From positions 1 to 64,000 of IMG/VR virus record IMGVR_UViG_3300030101_001745: DNA of 64,000 nucleotides; one strand, given 5' to 3'. Within the stretch, counting starts at the first letter, position 1, and the number at the start of each line of letters is the position of its first letter. The notes below the pieces were generated by a model. That model was given only the letters and a program-made list of their open reading frames with translations, was not told the origin of the DNA and did not search any database. Source of the stretch: a virus. Positions 25,903 through 36,600 of this stretch are shown one piece after another. The translations under genes and the position numbers were made by a program.

Positions 25903-28900
25903 ATGGGTGGAGTAAGTAAGGGCAAGGCAATATTCCCACTCAACGTAGGTGTGAAGGATACTGACATCACAGATGACAACGATGCATTTGACTATGCTGG
26001 ACACGCCGCAAAGAAGAGTGAAGCATACCTAAACGTATCAGTAAATCCTACACTAGTGCAGAACAACCTACAATACGAGAACTCTCAAAACGGGTCATCT
26101 TTGAAGTCGTCTGCTAACTTCATGGAAATAAGAGACACCTCTCACGGTGGTTCAATTAGCAATGACTCTACAAGTAGGATTGGTAATAGGATATATCCTA
26201 GCAATGCTACTTTGACTGACCATGCTCTAAACAGAGATGAGACTCATTCATTCAAAGTGAAGGTGTATGATTCGCAACTCACTAATTCCGAGACAAATAG
26301 AAAGTTCGTTTATTCTACCAGTGACTATCCTGCTACAGAGGAAGTCGGATTAGACATAGAGAACTATGATTACTTTATCTTGTTAAATCCAGATACAGTA
26401 GTTATGGGTACAGATGCAATCAGACCACACTTTGCGAAGGTAACTAGAATAATCTCCTTTGATGAGTTTGGAGATGGATTAGAATTCTCTCCTGCATATC
26501 CTACAGAAATAGGAATCAATACGAAGTTTGAGATTTACAAAGGACCAGCAAAGACAGCGACTGACATTGTTGCTGTGAGTTATGGTCTGAGAGGTGATGC
26601 TCTAAGCAATACGAATAAACACGATAGAGTATCACATGCTAGTAGGCCGACTTGGTATTTCTACGATGATAGATTAGATGAGAAAGACCAACTAGATTAC
26701 ATGACGAAATACAATCTAACTCATCTACGTTATTGGAGTGCTTTCACTACTGTATCAATGAATGCAGTAACATCACATGCCCAGTACGCTATAGGTAGTG
26801 ACTCGATAAAGTTCACAGTAACAGATGTGGCAAACAGACAGAAACTCTTGCCGGGTATGTCAATCTTCGACAATAGCGGGGTTTACCTTGGAAACATCAA
26901 GACCTTAGATGACACTAACAATCTAAGATTAAAATTAGATTATGCGAGAGTGCTGATAAACCAGAACAACTCACAGTTCAATGTAAAGATTGGTAAGACT
27001 ATACAGAACGTAATATTCAGAACCGAAGGAAAGTTCAACAATACAATACACAGTCTAGGAAAGGACAGACTAGAGGCAACTCTAGTAGATGCGAATAAGA
27101 CATCTGATGACTCCACTTCTAGTGATTTCTACAAATGGGAAACTGCGTTTCCTAAGATGCACAGGCATACCGCAAACTTGGATTCTACTTCTACTCTCAA
27201 ATTAGATGGTGACCTAACTGGACCGGGCAAGTACCTAACTTTTGAGAAAGCCAACTACAAGAATAATCAAATTCCATTAATTACACATGCACTATTGAAT
27301 CAACCTAGGAATAAGATGAGTCAACTCGCTCAATTCAAAGTAATGGACAATAGCGGATTGCAACACCTCAAGATGAAGGAAGAAACCGATTTGATTCTAG
27401 AGAGGAACATATACAATGGTAGTATGCAATTTATGAAGTTCCACGGCAAGGCATCCCGACATTCATCAAACACATCCACAATCGTCTTGTCGGACATACA
27501 AAAGAACACAGACCTAAGAGCCGTATTGGGTGCTGGCCCGAATGCAAATACAATAGTGGAGATAGATGGATACTACTATGTCGTCAATGTAGTAAACGCT
27601 CAATCTAATGGAGAGCAATCATTCACAATCAAGAACAAGAAAACAATTGCGGCAAACACATGGACAGGTAGTTCTGTAGCAGAAAACTTCTCATCAAAGG
27701 AAATGAAAGTAGCACCATACACAGGCGTATTGAATACTACATTAGAACCAGATACAGAATTTGACCTAGATTCATCTAGATTATCAATGTCAGATGTTAC
27801 GATAGATGAGAATGAATCTAAGTTATACAACTCTAGATTGGTTATCGGTACGCATAACAGGCACGATAATAGAATACAATATGGAGATAAGGATAACAAG
27901 TATCTGAAGATACAGGATGATAGTCGGGTCTTCTACCAACGTTCTAATGAAAACAAGAGCAGGTTCTATTACTACAACAGTAGTTATTCAATTAGCGATG
28001 TTGCCTTTACTGGCGTAATAGAGGATATTACTAGTGCCTCGGAGAATGGTCTAACTACATACAATGTGGTTGGTAGAGATGAAACTTCCAAACTCCTATC
28101 ACAGACAGTAAGCAAGAACACTACATTCATGGAAGATGTTATCCATACTTCATTACCACCTATTCTAAACGCAACTGCGATTACTGGTATAAGCAGTCTA
28201 AGCGTGACAACAGGTAGTGCTTCTGTGACATTCTCTGGCACTCCTTCTACTACTCCTGCGAAGTACGGCCTCATACTTAACCAAGCAGGGGAGTTAATTG
28301 GGGAGGTAAAACAATACTCATCTGGAACCATAACCTTGTATGATGGAGCATTCTCCACACCAACTACGACATCATCATTGAAGTATTATCATCCATACAG
28401 TCCTACATGGGTGAACTATGTTACAGGCACTAAGGCACTAGGAAGTAATGAGCAACACAATACTGGTACTGCGTCTTTTACCTCGATAAGCGAGAAAGCA
28501 ATTGATTTCAACTCTGGGCTATCTCTAACATTAGATGGAAATAATTTCGTTTATACAGTAATAAGAGGCTCATCCAATACTGGTTCCTATCTAAAAGATG
28601 GAACATTAGGATATGACATATCATCACCAAAGGCAATTTCTACCAATGATGCTATCTTCGCATTCAATGCAGGTAATGAAAACGGAGTGACATTGGATAA
28701 GATAGATATCGCTTCAATAAGCAAGGAAACCTTTGATGTGGTGAAGGTAAACGAGAAGGATGAATCTGAAACCAGATTGTCTCTATCTCCTATATTCCCC
28801 ATACTACTAGGAAGGGTGGACATAAATTCCTCAGATACAAGAGGAAACTGCAATCTGTATCTAGTCAACAACAATGCAGATACAGGTGGATTCATCCATA

Positions 28901-31900
28901 GATTACAATCAACTGCAAGTGGTACTGGCTACTTCGGGCCAAAGGAAACCATGAGGTACTGGGATTTGCAGAGATTTGCCAGAGGAACGATATACAGGAA
29001 TCATGACAGTATCTATCGGTTTGGCTCTAAACCACAGATGGTAACTGGCTACGCCGTGGCATATGGTGTCAAGGCAGATGGCAGTCTCATGACTCCAACT
29101 GCAACAGGAGACAGCAAACCGCTATCTGGTAGCAACACAATCAAGGGATGGACATATGTTGCTAACTTCTTCGGTAATCAAGATGACTATCCAATAGTAG
29201 AGTCTTATCCAACAATACGAGAAGAAACCAGTGTCTCAATGTCTGGATACGTGCCAAGTGGTTTGGAAAGTGACATACAATATAACTCCTTTGAGCAGAT
29301 AGACCCAAGAGCAGAAACATATGAATTACTAGCAACGGGTGATATATTTCCATATTCCAAATTGCGACATAACAATCTGGGATACCATACGAAAGACTAC
29401 AATGAATTTGGAGTTCTATTGGAATCAGAACCAAATCTCACAGGAGAAACAACTCACCAACACTATGTTGGTAAGACGAAGCAGACTCTCCAAACAGAGA
29501 ACATGTTTGAGGAATCATCCATTCAGACATCAACACAAACCACCAATCAGATGAGAAGGTTTGGAGTTATGAAACTAGTAGAGGCTACATTCGACTGGCA
29601 TTTCAATCCGGTGGACTATGAATCCTTACCAGACAAAGCAGAGGACATACCAACTGTGAAAACTTTTGACTATGTTCAGTTCTGCACACCAGTAGCAGAA
29701 ACTTCTACCAATAGCATATCATGGGACAATGATGGTGTGTATACTACCTCAAATGTGGATGCATCAGATGGTAGGGTGTTCTACCAGAAAAGCAAGATAG
29801 GCGCATTTCCCGCTAGTGCATACGGAAACATAGCGTTTGCGTCAGGTATCAATGGCTTCGTTGCATTGAATCAAGACACTACAATGTCATCTGTTCGATG
29901 GATAATGAATTCGATTACTGATGTATTAGACGCAGGTAGCGCAAATGGCCTATTGAGATATGATGGTGGAACACATGCAAGCGGCCTTCTGAGTTACTTC
30001 GGTGTGCAACCCTTCCGGCTTTTCGGAACTACGGACTTTAATATTGACAACCTCACTTCGCATACTGGAAGCACACAACTTAAGTTTCAAAGAAGAAGCA
30101 ACGCGCACAATATTCGTTTTAGTCACGTTTGGCTATGTACACCAACAGTAGACAGTAGTAATTTCAAATGGGCTAAGTCACTAAAGAGTTCTACTGGTTT
30201 CAATACGAGGTTTACGGGACACGACATAATCCTACCAATTGTCTCAGAGGAACATGCTGGAACTTGGTCTGGTAGTCCGAATTATGATTTCATACGAGAA
30301 CCAGACAAGAAAGATAGGAGACTCTCCGCCCATACGCACTTCTCTACTGGAACACATAAGCACATCTCTAGAGTGGTTGCCGGGTTGTACCACAGAGAAC
30401 TTAGCGATACGGATAGTGACCTTCGATTTAGGTTCGGGGTAGGGCAGACCGCAAACAATAGTGCTTCCCTAGCACACATCTATGAAGGATGCATTGGTGT
30501 ATTCAGAGGCTTCAAGCAAGGCTCAACCGTCATGGCGGAGAACTTCGGTACTGGAGTCATAGACAATGATAACATCGTGATGAGTACGGTGTTGTCATTA
30601 ACTACGGATTCTGTGTATAACACTTTCATTACTGGAAACACCTCGGACTATGACCAAGTAAGTAGGAACCTAATGATACAGAGATATGCTAAGAATGTCG
30701 ATACTCTACATCTGGAATATGAGGATGACGACACTACCATGATGCTCAATGTAGGTGGCTATGATACAAACTATGGTGTTTCGTTTAACGACCATGGATA
30801 TGGTTTCATTGGAGACTCCTTCCAAGCATTTTCATGGACAGGAAAGAGTGGTAATGATACACTCACAGGAGTATCGGACTTGAACAACGACTATCCAGTT
30901 GGAACTGATGTTCATGAAACAGAGTACAGTCTTGCTATGGTAGGAACAAAGGGTGCTGATTGCATTCTTTCAGACAAGTTGTTCTTACGGGTAAGTGGAA
31001 CTAGAAGTAATTTCAAGTATTATTCTCCACACTTTAGTCATCAAGTAGCAACACCGTCTGGAACACCTACGCATTATGAAACTGCGGGTGGTGTGATATC
31101 AGCACAGATGCTAGTTAAACCAACATTCAACATAGTCAACAATAGTGGTGGAATCACAGTACCTACAAGTAGCGATAACAAGGTAATCACATTCGTACTT
31201 AACTCAGATACTGAACATGCTTGGCTTAGTTACATGCCAAACCTAACGGGATACTACCTAGTCTCTGAGGACTTTACTGGTGATATAGAAGGCAATCTAA
31301 ACATACGAACCTCACCTAATGCAGATATGCCTAAGAAGATACACAAGATAGTCAATCACAGAGTCTCTGTAGCACCTAGTACAACTGCTACAGAAACACA
31401 AGAAATAACTCTAGATTCTGATTTCTCTTCAAGCAATGGTGCAAGATACAGATTGATGCGACCTTCTGAAGTCACATTCGATGAGCATGAAAATGAGATA
31501 AGGTTCAATGTGCTTCTAAATGATGGAAAGGGAAGAGATTGGAGAACAGGCGGTAGTAGACAATCAAACGCTACATTTTCCGAAAGCGTAAATCACATGT
31601 ACCTTCTTCTTGATATCGACAACGCACATAGCACCATAGAGAGAAGAACGGGTACTGATGCCATCGCTCCGTTCTCGGATTTAGCAGATGGAGACATATT
31701 GGATATGAACATCACAGATGGTACGGAATCCGTTAGAAAGAATATCGTAGTCAGGAAGACCGTTGCAATAAATGATGGGGAGAATCAACAGACCAAGACA
31801 GGTTTGACATTGGAATTCGATGGTAGGTTATCTGCTAATGGAGTCGTATCGTTTGGAGAGGTGTTTGAAGTCACCCTAGGAAGAAAGCCAAAGTTGAAGG

Positions 31901-33288
31901 ACATCACGAAATGTAGCATAGGAACAACCTACGCAATCGCATCTCAACTTGAGAAGGAGGTAGAGAACATCGTGACTCTTGCTGGGTTAGAGTACAATCC
32001 AAGTCGAAGTTTCTCCAACCCTACAGGTAATATTGTTAGTTCAGGCACTACCATGCTATCTACAGGAGTCATCGTGAATGGCACACATGGTAGTGCGGCT
32101 TCCACCATTACAGTAGATGGTGTTGATGCAACGACTATCTTTGCAGAGGGAGATTCTGTCTTCGATGATTCTGGGACATTCTTAGGGTTTGTTAGTAGCA
32201 CTACGGCAACGGCAATTAATTTAACCGCAGGACATCCAGTTGGTATCAGCGACAATGAAAATCTCCAGAGAGAGGGAATCACATGTACCTCTGCTATCGA
32301 GGGAATATCAGTAGGAGATGTAGTGTATTCCTATGATGGACATTTGATTGGAGAAGTTGCCTTAGCGGGAGTTTCTGGTTCGACAATCGCACTTAGGAAA
32401 AGATACTTCTCACCTGCTCAGTATGACGAACTTGTTCTTGTGAACAAGAAGACCTTTGCAACTAACTTGAAGTTCGATAACACGAACATGTACAACGCGC
32501 TGAACTCCTTGGTAGTAAAGAGAGGACTGGATTACAATATCAAGAATGGTGAATTCATAACAAGAAACATAGAAGATACTGGAAGCCTACGAAGATACGC
32601 ACTATCATACAAGGAATCCAATAGGCTAATCTCCGTCAAAGGAAACACATCAATGTTTGACAAGGCAAACAAGATAGTCGTTGTAGGTGATAAGGTGCAA
32701 TACGAATTGGAAAAGCCGACCAAGAAGCAGACTAGAACTGTAAAGGTTGTTGACCCAACGATAAAGAGTAGGGTAGATGCTGAGACAAAGGCAGTTGAAC
32801 TGATGAATATATATGATGGGGATGCAAGGAAGATAGATATTGAATTGCAGAAAGAAGGTCTTGAATTACTTGAAGCGGGAGATATTCTAAGAATGAACTT
32901 CCCTAACCATAACATTCCTGTTAACGATTACATAGTATTTGAAATTGAGAATGTTCTATCTGGAACATTGAAACTCAAGGTAGGAACGTTTGACAAGACG
33001 ATAGCAGAACGACTTAGCGAACTCTCAATGCAACAAGCAGATGACAGTACCACTTTACTAGGCAGAAATGCAGTAGTGGAATCATCTGGTAAATTCCTAT
33101 TCGATGCAATCAAATTAAAGAACATCAGTTTCTCCTACAACATAACCGGACCATCTAACGCGCTGTCTAGAAACTCAAACATGGGCTTCGATGACATAGT
33201 TGGATTTACGGAGGAAGTAGGGTTTGAACACAGCATTGTCACAAAGAAGTCATATAAGGATAGATTCTATGAGCAGGAGGATTACTAA
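25903..33288 (+). CDS. Giant tail-tip/baseplate hub protein
   Basis: 2461 residues, mostly beta, without membrane spans. The last ~350 residues (with GDILRMNFP, GTLKLKVGTFDKTIAERLSEL) resemble the C-terminal part of siphovirus tail-tip hub (Tal-like) proteins, which form the trimeric base of the tail. A small beta module near 2045-2125 (GDSVFDDSG, VSSTTATAINL) is shared with the gene before. The large middle probably holds carbohydrate-binding and insertion domains. ATG 25903 follows GGTGATTGA, the end of the upstream gene. I see no clear catalytic motif for wall degradation. Confidence 0.72.
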   Translation: MGGVSKGKAIFPLNVGVKDTDITDDNDAFDYAGHAAKKSEAYLNVSVNPTLVQNNLQYENSQNGSSLKSSANFMEIRDTSHGGSISNDSTSRIGNRIYPSNATLTDHALNRDETHSFKVKVYDSQLTNSETNRKFVYSTSDYPATEEVGLDIENYDYFILLNPDTVVMGTDAIRPHFAKVTRIISFDEFGDGLEFSPAYPTEIGINTKFEIYKGPAKTATDIVAVSYGLRGDALSNTNKHDRVSHASRPTWYFYDDRLDEKDQLDYMTKYNLTHLRYWSAFTTVSMNAVTSHAQYAIGSDSIKFTVTDVANRQKLLPGMSIFDNSGVYLGNIKTLDDTNNLRLKLDYARVLINQNNSQFNVKIGKTIQNVIFRTEGKFNNTIHSLGKDRLEATLVDANKTSDDSTSSDFYKWETAFPKMHRHTANLDSTSTLKLDGDLTGPGKYLTFEKANYKNNQIPLITHALLNQPRNKMSQLAQFKVMDNSGLQHLKMKEETDLILERNIYNGSMQFMKFHGKASRHSSNTSTIVLSDIQKNTDLRAVLGAGPNANTIVEIDGYYYVVNVVNAQSNGEQSFTIKNKKTIAANTWTGSSVAENFSSKEMKVAPYTGVLNTTLEPDTEFDLDSSRLSMSDVTIDENESKLYNSRLVIGTHNRHDNRIQYGDKDNKYLKIQDDSRVFYQRSNENKSRFYYYNSSYSISDVAFTGVIEDITSASENGLTTYNVVGRDETSKLLSQTVSKNTTFMEDVIHTSLPPILNATAITGISSLSVTTGSASVTFSGTPSTTPAKYGLILNQAGELIGEVKQYSSGTITLYDGAFSTPTTTSSLKYYHPYSPTWVNYVTGTKALGSNEQHNTGTASFTSISEKAIDFNSGLSLTLDGNNFVYTVIRGSSNTGSYLKDGTLGYDISSPKAISTNDAIFAFNAGNENGVTLDKIDIASISKETFDVVKVNEKDESETRLSLSPIFPILLGRVDINSSDTRGNCNLYLVNNNADTGGFIHRLQSTASGTGYFGPKETMRYWDLQRFARGTIYRNHDSIYRFGSKPQMVTGYAVAYGVKADGSLMTPTATGDSKPLSGSNTIKGWTYVANFFGNQDDYPIVESYPTIREETSVSMSGYVPSGLESDIQYNSFEQIDPRAETYELLATGDIFPYSKLRHNNLGYHTKDYNEFGVLLESEPNLTGETTHQHYVGKTKQTLQTENMFEESSIQTSTQTTNQMRRFGVMKLVEATFDWHFNPVDYESLPDKAEDIPTVKTFDYVQFCTPVAETSTNSISWDNDGVYTTSNVDASDGRVFYQKSKIGAFPASAYGNIAFASGINGFVALNQDTTMSSVRWIMNSITDVLDAGSANGLLRYDGGTHASGLLSYFGVQPFRLFGTTDFNIDNLTSHTGSTQLKFQRRSNAHNIRFSHVWLCTPTVDSSNFKWAKSLKSSTGFNTRFTGHDIILPIVSEEHAGTWSGSPNYDFIREPDKKDRRLSAHTHFSTGTHKHISRVVAGLYHRELSDTDSDLRFRFGVGQTANNSASLAHIYEGCIGVFRGFKQGSTVMAENFGTGVIDNDNIVMSTVLSLTTDSVYNTFITGNTSDYDQVSRNLMIQRYAKNVDTLHLEYEDDDTTMMLNVGGYDTNYGVSFNDHGYGFIGDSFQAFSWTGKSGNDTLTGVSDLNNDYPVGTDVHETEYSLAMVGTKGADCILSDKLFLRVSGTRSNFKYYSPHFSHQVATPSGTPTHYETAGGVISAQMLVKPTFNIVNNSGGITVPTSSDNKVITFVLNSDTEHAWLSYMPNLTGYYLVSEDFTGDIEGNLNIRTSPNADMPKKIHKIVNHRVSVAPSTTATETQEITLDSDFSSSNGARYRLMRPSEVTFDEHENEIRFNVLLNDGKGRDWRTGGSRQSNATFSESVNHMYLLLDIDNAHSTIERRTGTDAIAPFSDLADGDILDMNITDGTESVRKNIVVRKTVAINDGENQQTKTGLTLEFDGRLSANGVVSFGEVFEVTLGRKPKLKDITKCSIGTTYAIASQLEKEVENIVTLAGLEYNPSRSFSNPTGNIVSSGTTMLSTGVIVNGTHGSAASTITVDGVDATTIFAEGDSVFDDSGTFLGFVSSTTATAINLTAGHPVGISDNENLQREGITCTSAIEGISVGDVVYSYDGHLIGEVALAGVSGSTIALRKRYFSPAQYDELVLVNKKTFATNLKFDNTNMYNALNSLVVKRGLDYNIKNGEFITRNIEDTGSLRRYALSYKESNRLISVKGNTSMFDKANKIVVVGDKVQYELEKPTKKQTRTVKVVDPTIKSRVDAETKAVELMNIYDGDARKIDIELQKEGLELLEAGDILRMNFPNHNIPVNDYIVFEIENVLSGTLKLKVGTFDKTIAERLSELSMQQADDSTTLLGRNAVVESSGKFLFDAIKLKNISFSYNITGPSNALSRNSNMGFDDIVGFTEEVGFEHSIVTKKSYKDRFYEQEDY

Positions 33289-33620
33289 TGATAGTAGATG
33301 AAGGAAAAGAAGTATTGGCGACATATATCGCAAGCAATTTTACAACGGTAAAGATAGGTAATGGTGGAGATGATACTGCTGGTTCTCAGACAGATTTAGA
33401 TTCGTTTGTAGCCACTAAGTCTGCTACACCATCAAGGATAGGAACACAACTAGTTTGGACTGCATCTTTTACAGGTACAGACATTGGTACTCAAGGTGTT
33501 TCAGAATTAGGAATTTTCGATGGTAACGATAAACTCTTGAGCCGAGTCACCTTCACGAATACTGGAGTAGTGCCTACTACAGACACGGTGACGTTCACAA
33601 TTAGACTGGAGGTAGATTGA
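33288..33620 (+). CDS. Small tail protein linking hub and fibre
   Basis: 110 residues, beta-rich, with the pattern IGNGG followed by strands VTFTNTGVV and VTFTIRLEV that is common in small phage tail proteins located just before a fibre gene. Start and stop overlap both neighbours by one to three bases. Probably an adaptor or tail-tip accessory for the giant fibre. Confidence 0.65.
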   Translation: MIVDEGKEVLATYIASNFTTVKIGNGGDDTAGSQTDLDSFVATKSATPSRIGTQLVWTASFTGTDIGTQGVSELGIFDGNDKLLSRVTFTNTGVVPTTDTVTFTIRLEVD

Positions 33621-36600
33621 TGGTAAATAGTAATCCGGGCTTTCTAAGTACATTGTCTGCTACACCTAACACTCGCATAGTGGATGGTTCGGACAATATT
33701 CATAGTGGTATAATCAATAGCCTGAACGTTGCTACTGGTGGAAATGTTGCTCTTAGTGGGTTCAATATAACACAAGAAGATGGTGGGACATACACGCAGT
33801 ATGATGTGGCTTCTGGTAAGATACTAAGGAACGGGTTGTTAGTCTCAGTTTCTGCTAGGAACGACATTGCACCCGGAGTTGGTGAACGTGCAGGAAATGA
33901 CTGGTATGCTACTGTTGTAGTGGATTCATCTAACGTTATACAGATTAGAACAGGTGCAAGTTCAATCTCAACTGCATCTGTCTCTTCTTTGACTGCGGGT
34001 GATATTCCAGTTGCTATCATCAAGTATCCGGCAGGTTCAGACCACGATGCAGTAAACAGATTGGTTCAGTTCCTAGGATACGACCAAACCACAAAGGGAT
34101 TGAGCGCGATAAACAGTGGTTCAGAGACACTCAGAATCAATGCAGATGGAACCTTGACAAAGGGAGGTTCTGGGACAATAACGCTACCTGCAAGTGGTAC
34201 ATTAGCAACTGTTGACCAGATAGCATACACTTCGGCAATCTCCCAAGGCAATGCCGGATTAGTCCCAAGTGGTGGTGTGGCAACTGCTAACATAGCAGAT
34301 GATGCAGTTACATACGCAAAGATGCAGAATGTGTCTACCACGAATAGAATACTAGGAAGGGATAGTTCTGGAGCAGGAGTAGTAGAGGAAATCTCTCCCG
34401 CTAATTTGAGAACAATGCTTGGCATTGAAGCAGGTGCTACTGCTGACCAGACCGATAGTGAAATTGAAACAGCATACAACACACAAGTAAGTCAAGTATC
34501 ATCCTCTGAGAGAAATGCAGGTACGTCAACTTCCGTTAGAAGATTTTCTCCTGCTGACATAAAAAGCATGATTGATACTCATGAGACTGATACCAATACG
34601 GATACAGATGTTAGCGTAGCGAATCTAAAGGCTAGGTTAAACTCAGACATGGGTGGTGATTTCAACATAGGGACACAATCCAATGATACTGCTGTATTTG
34701 CAGGACATATGACTGTAGGAGGAAATCTCACAGTAAATGGTACAACTACTACGATAAACACAGAAACACTTGCGTTGCAAGACAATATGGTTCTTCTCAA
34801 TAGCAATTCTGCAAGTACCCCAAGCGAGAACGCGGGGCTAGAAGTAGAACGTGGAAACTCGACTAACGTTAAGTTGCGTTGGAACGAATCTAGTGATAGG
34901 TGGGAATTCAGCAATGACGGAAGTGCATATCATAACATCCCTGTATCTTCCGAGATTCCTAGTGCGTATATACACCCAACTTCTGATGTGGCAAATATAA
35001 CGACATCTGGAACCGAGGTAGTTGAAAACATATCAACAAATGCACAAGGTCACGTTACTGCACTATCAAAGAGAAATCTATCTCTCTCTGACTTAGGTTA
35101 CACAGGTGCAACTGATGCCAATAAGTATGTGCATCCTAACCATACTGGCGATGTTACTTCTAATGCAGATGGTACTACTACTATTGCCAATGATGCAGTA
35201 GTGACTGCAAAGATAGCAGATAGCAATGTTACAGAGGCAAAGATAGCAAATGGAGCAATCACGAACGGTAAGGTTGCTAGTGATGCGGCCATCGCTCAAA
35301 GCAAGATTAGTGGATTGACATCTGCTCTTAGTGGTAAAGAACCTAGCCTCACTATTGAGAATGGACTAACTAGAACAGGTTCGACCTTGAAGATTAACAT
35401 CAACGATGCTAGTGGTGGTTTAACCGAAGAAAACGGCATGGATAGAACTGCTGACTTCTTAATGTACGATGATGGTTCTGTCACTTCTGGAAATCCACTA
35501 AGAAGAATTAATCTTGCGAACGTCTTTGATAAGTTAGTAGCGGGTGACATACCCGACATTAGTTCTGCATACAGAGCAGTAGGAACAAAAATAGTTGATG
35601 CGGATATAGCATCCTCTGCTGACATACAAGTTGACAAGTTATCAGAAAGCAGTTCCACCAACAATAAGTTATTTACCGCCACTCTAAAGTCAAAGTTAGA
35701 TGGTATTGCTACGGGGGCGACTGTCGGTGCTGATTGGTCGAGCAATGTCAGCAACATATCTGTGGCAAATTCTCAACTGGCTGGAAGCATTGCAAACAAC
35801 AAACTCGCAAATTCAGCAATAACCATAAACAGTAATTCTCTGAACCTAGGTGGTTCTCTCACTCTAGATACTGGTGACATAGCGGAAGGAAGCAACAAAT
35901 ATTACACAGACGAGAGAGTTGATGATAGAGTCAATGCACTAATTACGGATGGAGAAGGAATCACAACCACATACAACGATGGTTCTGGTACTCTAACAAT
36001 TGATGCAGAGGTTGCTACAACAAGCAATAGGGGAGTTGCATCTTTCGACTCAAATAACTTCGATGTACCGTCTGGCGCAGTTGCTATCAAGGCTAGTGGA
36101 ATAACTAACACGCATCTAGCAGGTGGAATTGCACAGAGCAAGATTACCAACCTAGTAAGTAATCTAGCGTCTAAGATAGAAGACTTGAGTGACTTAAGCA
36201 TAACTGCTACTGCAACGGAGATAAATATTCTAGATGGAGTCACAGGTGTTAGCGCAACAGAAATTGGCTATCTAGATGGAGTGACATCTTCGATACAAAC
36301 ACAACTGAACACTAAACTATCTTCTGTTGCATTAGCAGACCTGACCGATATAACTGGTCTGGAAAACGATATTACATCTGTGAGTAATTCGCATGACACC
36401 ATTCCATCTGCGAAGGCAACCAAAGCGTATGTAGATGCTCAAGTGGTCGCGCCTTCTGCGTATAACCTACTAGCAGGTCTTTCTGCCACCAACAAGGCAA
36501 AAATCATACTTAGAGATGCTAGTAGCCAAGATGATGAAGTAATCCTAGAAGCAGGAGAGGGAATAGGAATTACACAAACTGGTCAAACCATAAACATCGC

